From Stagnihabitans sp038231775 (GTDB lineage Bacteria > Pseudomonadota > Alphaproteobacteria > Rhodobacterales > Rhodobacteraceae): 8,087 nucleotides of DNA. The position numbers were made by a program, and so were the translations under genes. The first letter of the stretch is position 1, and each line of letters starts with the position of its first letter. Positions 5,597-8,087 of this stretch are shown here, in pieces. The notes beneath the pieces are model-generated. The model ran no database searches, was not told the DNA's origin, and saw only the letters and a list, made by a program, of their open reading frames with translations. The stretch spans positions 1-8,087 of the forward strand of contig JBBRKS010000176.1 in assembly GCA_038231775.1 (NCBI GenBank), given 5' to 3'.

Positions 5597-6285
5597 GGCG
5601 GGATCATCCTGCCCTTGGTATAGCGCCGCTCCAGCCACGCCAGCGCCAATTCCGAAAGGGCGGTCAGCACCAGATATATCGCCATGATCGCCAGAAGAAA
5701 CGCGAACGGGTTGCGGGTGGACCGCCCCGCCGAGACGCCAAAGAACACCAGATCATGCAGGCCGATCACCGAAACCAGGGCGGTGGTCTTTAACAGCACC
5801 ATCCAGTTGACGCCGATTGACGGCAGTGCATAGCCCATCAGCTGCGGAAAGGTGATCAGGCGGAACATCTGGCCCGTGGTCATGCCGATAGCCATTGCCG
5901 CCTCGAACTGGCCCTTGGGGATCGAGCCGTAGGCGCCCCGGAAACTTTCGGTCATGTAAGCACCAAAGATGAAGGCGATGGTGATGACGCCTGCGGCAAA
6001 GGCGTTCACCTCAATATAGTCCCACCAGCCGGTCCACTCGCCGAATTTGTTCATCAGCGTCTGGCCGCCGAAAAACAGCAAAAGCATCATGCACAGGTCG
6101 GGCACCGAGCGGACAAAGGTGGTGTAGCCCCCGGCAATGCGGCGGGCGACCGGACCGCCCGCGATCTTGGCCGACGCCCCGGCAAGGCCGATTAAAAGGG
6201 CCAGAGCCAGCCCGGAAAAGCCAAGAAGAAGAGTCCTGCCGGTGCCCTTCAACAGAAGCCAGCGAAATTCCCAAAGGTCAGACAT
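5593..6285 (-). CDS. Amino acid ABC transporter permease, HisQ type, 230 aa
   Basis: This is the second permease subunit. Segments near 15-39 (TGRTLLLGFSGLALALLIG), 55-74 (FVRSVPDLCMMLLLFFGG, equivalent to the FxRGxP motif), 93-112, 156-176 and 193-218 are hydrophobic. The EAA loop is GQFEAAMAIGMTTGQMFRLI (125-144), with the conserved Gly134. RSVPDL instead of RGTPLL is within family variation. The length is typical for HisQ. It is separated from the binding-protein gene by 57 bases that contain a hairpin. Its ribosome binding site is weak (GCGGG close to the ATG), which together with the hairpin suggests lower expression than the binding protein. Confidence 0.93.
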   Translation of the reverse strand: MSDLWEFRWLLLKGTGRTLLLGFSGLALALLIGLAGASAKIAGGPVARRIAGGYTTFVRSVPDLCMMLLLFFGGQTLMNKFGEWTGWWDYIEVNAFAAGVITIAFIFGAYMTESFRGAYGSIPKGQFEAAMAIGMTTGQMFRLITFPQLMGYALPSIGVNWMVLLKTTALVSVIGLHDLVFFGVSAGRSTRNPFAFLLAIMAIYLVLTALSELALAWLERRYTKGRMIPP

Positions 6286-6312
6286 ACCCGCAAAGCCCCC
6301 GCCAAAAGGAAA

Positions 6313-6333
6313 GGAGGGGCCAGTGGCCCCTCC
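6313..6333 (-). terminator. GC-rich hairpin between binding-protein and permease genes
   Basis: GGAGGGGCC (6313-6321) and GGCCCCTCC (6325-6333) form a perfect 9-bp stem with a 3-base loop, 9 bases after the binding-protein stop. On the minus transcript it is followed by TTTCCTTTT, an interrupted U-rich tract. Such hairpins commonly act as partial terminators or 3'-end stabilisers so that binding protein is made in excess of permease. The stem is certain; termination efficiency is not. Confidence 0.6.
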
Positions 6334-6342
6334 GGTCGACGT

Positions 6343-7122
6343 TCAGAAGTCGTAGATGTCGCGGCCGAAGTAGCGGTTCGACAATTCAAGATACGAGCCG
6401 TCTTCGCGGGTTGTCTGGATCGCCGCGTTCAGCTCAGCCTTCAACGCATCTTCGCCTTTGCGCATGGCGATGCCTTGGCCCACACCGAAGCACTCAGTGT
6501 CATAAAGATCAGCTGAGATGGGGGCAAAGTTCTCGGCATTCTTGGGGTCTGACTTCAACCATGCCTCGGCTGGGATCGTATCTACCAGAACGGCGTCAAT
6601 CCGGCCCGCCTGCAGGTCAAGATAGGCCTCTTCCGAGGTGGCATATTGGCGCATATCGGCATTGGCCATGTGCTTGCCGATATAGCATTCATGTGCAGTG
6701 GCACGCTGCACGCCGATGGCTTTGCCAGCAGTCCCGGCCTCATCCGCCGTAAAGCCTGCATCCTTTTTCGCAATCAGAGCCGAGGGGCCTTTGTAATATG
6801 GGTTTGAGAAGTCGACCTGCTTCATCCGCTCCTCGTTGATGCCCATGGAGGCGATGATGACGTCAAATTTCTTTGCCAGAAGGCCAGGGATGATGCCGTC
6901 CCATTCAATGTCCGTGAACTCGCAGGTCTTGTTCATCCGCGCGCAGATGAGGTTGGCATATTCAACGTCAAAGCCGCCGTAGGTGCCATCAGCGTTGAGC
7001 ACGTCAAACGGCGGATAGCCGGTCGAGATGGCAACGCGCAGGACGCCTTCGGCAAAAACGGGCGTGGTGAGGGCCACAAAGGTTGTGGCAAGGGTGGCAA
7101 AAAGGCTGCGTCGGTTCATCAT
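6343..7122 (-). CDS. Periplasmic amino-acid-binding protein of the ABC importer (HisJ/LAO type), 259 aa
   Basis: A signal peptide is visible: basic MMNRR, a hydrophobic core to about residue 20, and likely cleavage after VFA (24). The mature protein follows the SBP_bac_3 pattern: ISTGYPPFDVLNADGTYGGF (32-51), DIEWDGIIPGLLAKKFDVI (71-89), ASMGINEERMKQVDFSNPYY (91-110), IGVQRATAHE (136-145), QAGRIDAVLVD (171-181). Arg99 (ligand alpha-carboxylate) and Asp181 (ligand alpha-amino) match the key residues of lysine/arginine/ornithine- and histidine-binding proteins, and Cys60/Cys67 match their conserved disulfide. The cargo is therefore an alpha-amino acid or close derivative; which one cannot be read from the sequence. 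The first of two adjacent ATGs is preferred because GGAGAA lies 7 bases upstream. It follows the GcvT-domain gene by 84 bases. Confidence 0.93.
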   Translation of the reverse strand: MMNRRSLFATLATTFVALTTPVFAEGVLRVAISTGYPPFDVLNADGTYGGFDVEYANLICARMNKTCEFTDIEWDGIIPGLLAKKFDVIIASMGINEERMKQVDFSNPYYKGPSALIAKKDAGFTADEAGTAGKAIGVQRATAHECYIGKHMANADMRQYATSEEAYLDLQAGRIDAVLVDTIPAEAWLKSDPKNAENFAPISADLYDTECFGVGQGIAMRKGEDALKAELNAAIQTTREDGSYLELSNRYFGRDIYDF

Positions 7123-7206
7123 TGTAGTTCTCCATGTTGGGTTGGGTGAGGCCGGTTTGCCCGGACTTCTTTGGGGGTTTCAGTCCTGTGGGGGGTGTTC
7201 ATCAGA
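7123..7206 (-). other. Intergenic region before the binding-protein gene
   Basis: These 84 bases separate the GcvT-domain stop from the binding-protein start. Apart from the Shine-Dalgarno GGAGAA, short complementary pairs (GGACT...AGTCC; CCGG...CCGG) are present, but no convincing promoter boxes or U-tract terminator. Read-through from the upstream gene is plausible. Confidence 0.4.
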
Positions 7207-8087
7207 TCAGCCCCGCATCCGTTTGCCTTCGGGATCAAATGCCGCCGCCCCGCGCACGCGAAGTTCGCGCCGGTCGCCCAGCACATCGACATAAAGACCG
7301 GTTGTATCGCCAGCATCGGGTCCGTTCAGGTAGCCCAAAGCCACGCAACGCCCGACCCTGTGACCAAAAGCGCAAGAGGTGAGATAGCCGACAACGCGGC
7401 CATCCTGCATCACCGGCTCGCCGCCCCAGGGCTCTGCGTCGGTGGTGTCAATATCGAACTGCCGATAAACTTGGCGCGGCGGGGTATCACGGGCGGCAAG
7501 TGCTGCGTCGCGCCCCACGAAATCGCCCTTGTCGAATTTGACCAGACGGCCCATGCCCGCCTCGAACGGCGTATAGTCTGGCGCATATTCAAGCCCCCAG
7601 GCGCCGTAGCCTTTTTCGATGCGCAGGCTGTTTAGCGCCCGGATGCCAGCCAACGTCACGCCCAGATCATCGCCAGTCTTTAGCAACGCTTCCAGCAGCG
7701 GCAGATGCGCGTTAAAGGGGACAAGCACCTCATACCCAAGTTCGCCGGTATAGGCGACGCGAGCCAGGATCGCATCCGCCGCCGGGCCGATCTGCACCCG
7801 GCCGACACGACCTTATTTCCCCGCCTCGGACGAGATGTCGGTGTCACACAGGCGCTGCAGCAGCGCGCGCGCGTTGGGGCCGGAGATGGAGAAACCGCAG
7901 AGCTTGGTCGTCATGCTTTCGACCTGGACGCCGTCGGACGGCAAATAGGCCTCCCACAGGCGGTGGTGATAGCGGTCAGCGGTGCCGGACCCCACCAGCA
8001 GAAATTCATCTGCCGCCAGTTGCGCGACCGAGAATTCCCCCACCAACCGCCCCTTGGGCGACAGCATCGGCGTCAGGACAAGTTGCC
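7207..8087 (-). pseudogene. GcvT-domain protein (dimethylglycine/sarcosine-dehydrogenase-like C-terminus), partial, with in-frame stop
   Basis: The frame enters from the right edge as QLVLTPMLSPKGRLVGEF and continues through SISGPNARALLQRLCDTDIS, then meets TAA at 7813-7815. The same frame goes on as VQIGPAADAILARVAYTGELGYEV, LRIEKGYGAWGLEY, TPFEAGMGRLVKF and FVGRDAA to a TGA at 7207. These are the folate-binding aminomethyltransferase (GcvT) domain and its C-terminal barrel, as found at the end of dimethylglycine and sarcosine dehydrogenases, which move a methyl-derived one-carbon unit to tetrahydrofolate. The stop splits the domain where the family usually has an F-x-F segment (here EAGK, stop, GRVG). 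Without the upstream part I cannot exclude a stand-alone GcvT-like enzyme. A nonsense mutation, or paired small indels around 7800-7825, would both fit. It is probably the first visible gene of the transporter operon. Confidence 0.75.

Overview
The window looks like chromosomal or large-plasmid DNA of a high-GC alphaproteobacterium, most likely Rhodobacterales (Rhodobacter/Paracoccus/Roseobacter-like). I infer this from the IS6-type transposase remnant (MTKRSPFRYFKTSSRIIR), the GC-rich codon use, and a GcvT-domain demethylase beside a polar-amino-acid ABC transporter. No rRNA, tRNA or CRISPR array is visible.

Layout. (1) Positions 1 to about 1870 are an insertion-sequence cluster. It starts with the first codons of an IS110-group transposase running off the left edge. 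Next is a complete IS1111-type element (about 230-1603, transposase on the minus strand), whose ends can be placed from a perfect 13-bp subterminal inverted repeat. Last is a frameshifted N-terminal remnant of an IS6-family transposase. (2) A short promoter region (about 2010-2066) precedes a plus-strand gene for an amino-acid-type ABC ATPase (2074-2832). (3) From 8087 back to 2842, all genes lie on the minus strand in one tight array that converges on the ATPase gene. In transcription order they are: a GcvT-domain protein (C-terminal part of a dimethylglycine/sarcosine-dehydrogenase-like enzyme or a GcvT-like protein, interrupted by an in-frame TAA), a periplasmic amino-acid-binding protein, two ABC permeases, an alpha/beta hydrolase, a short-chain dehydrogenase-like protein and a SnoaL-like protein with two frameshifts. 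Start and stop codons overlap or nearly touch from the first permease to the last gene, so this is very likely one operon.

How the genes may work together (inference). The binding protein, two permeases and ATPase form a complete HisJQMP-type importer, although the ATPase is transcribed separately from the opposite side. The binding protein keeps the Arg and Asp that hold the alpha-carboxylate and alpha-amino groups of an amino acid. With a folate-dependent GcvT domain upstream, the cargo could be an N-methylated amino acid or an opine/betaine-like compound. The hydrolase, SDR and SnoaL-like proteins would be accessory enzymes, and the first two have unusual catalytic residues.

Most noteworthy: the right-end non-coding region of the IS1111 element contains a hairpin bounded by an 8-mer exactly complementary to the target flank and a 7-mer identical to the left border, as expected of a bridge/seekRNA guide loop. 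Also, three apparent single-base losses fall in homopolymers, two of them in the same 9-mer (AAAAACGTT), so the 'broken' genes may be consensus errors.
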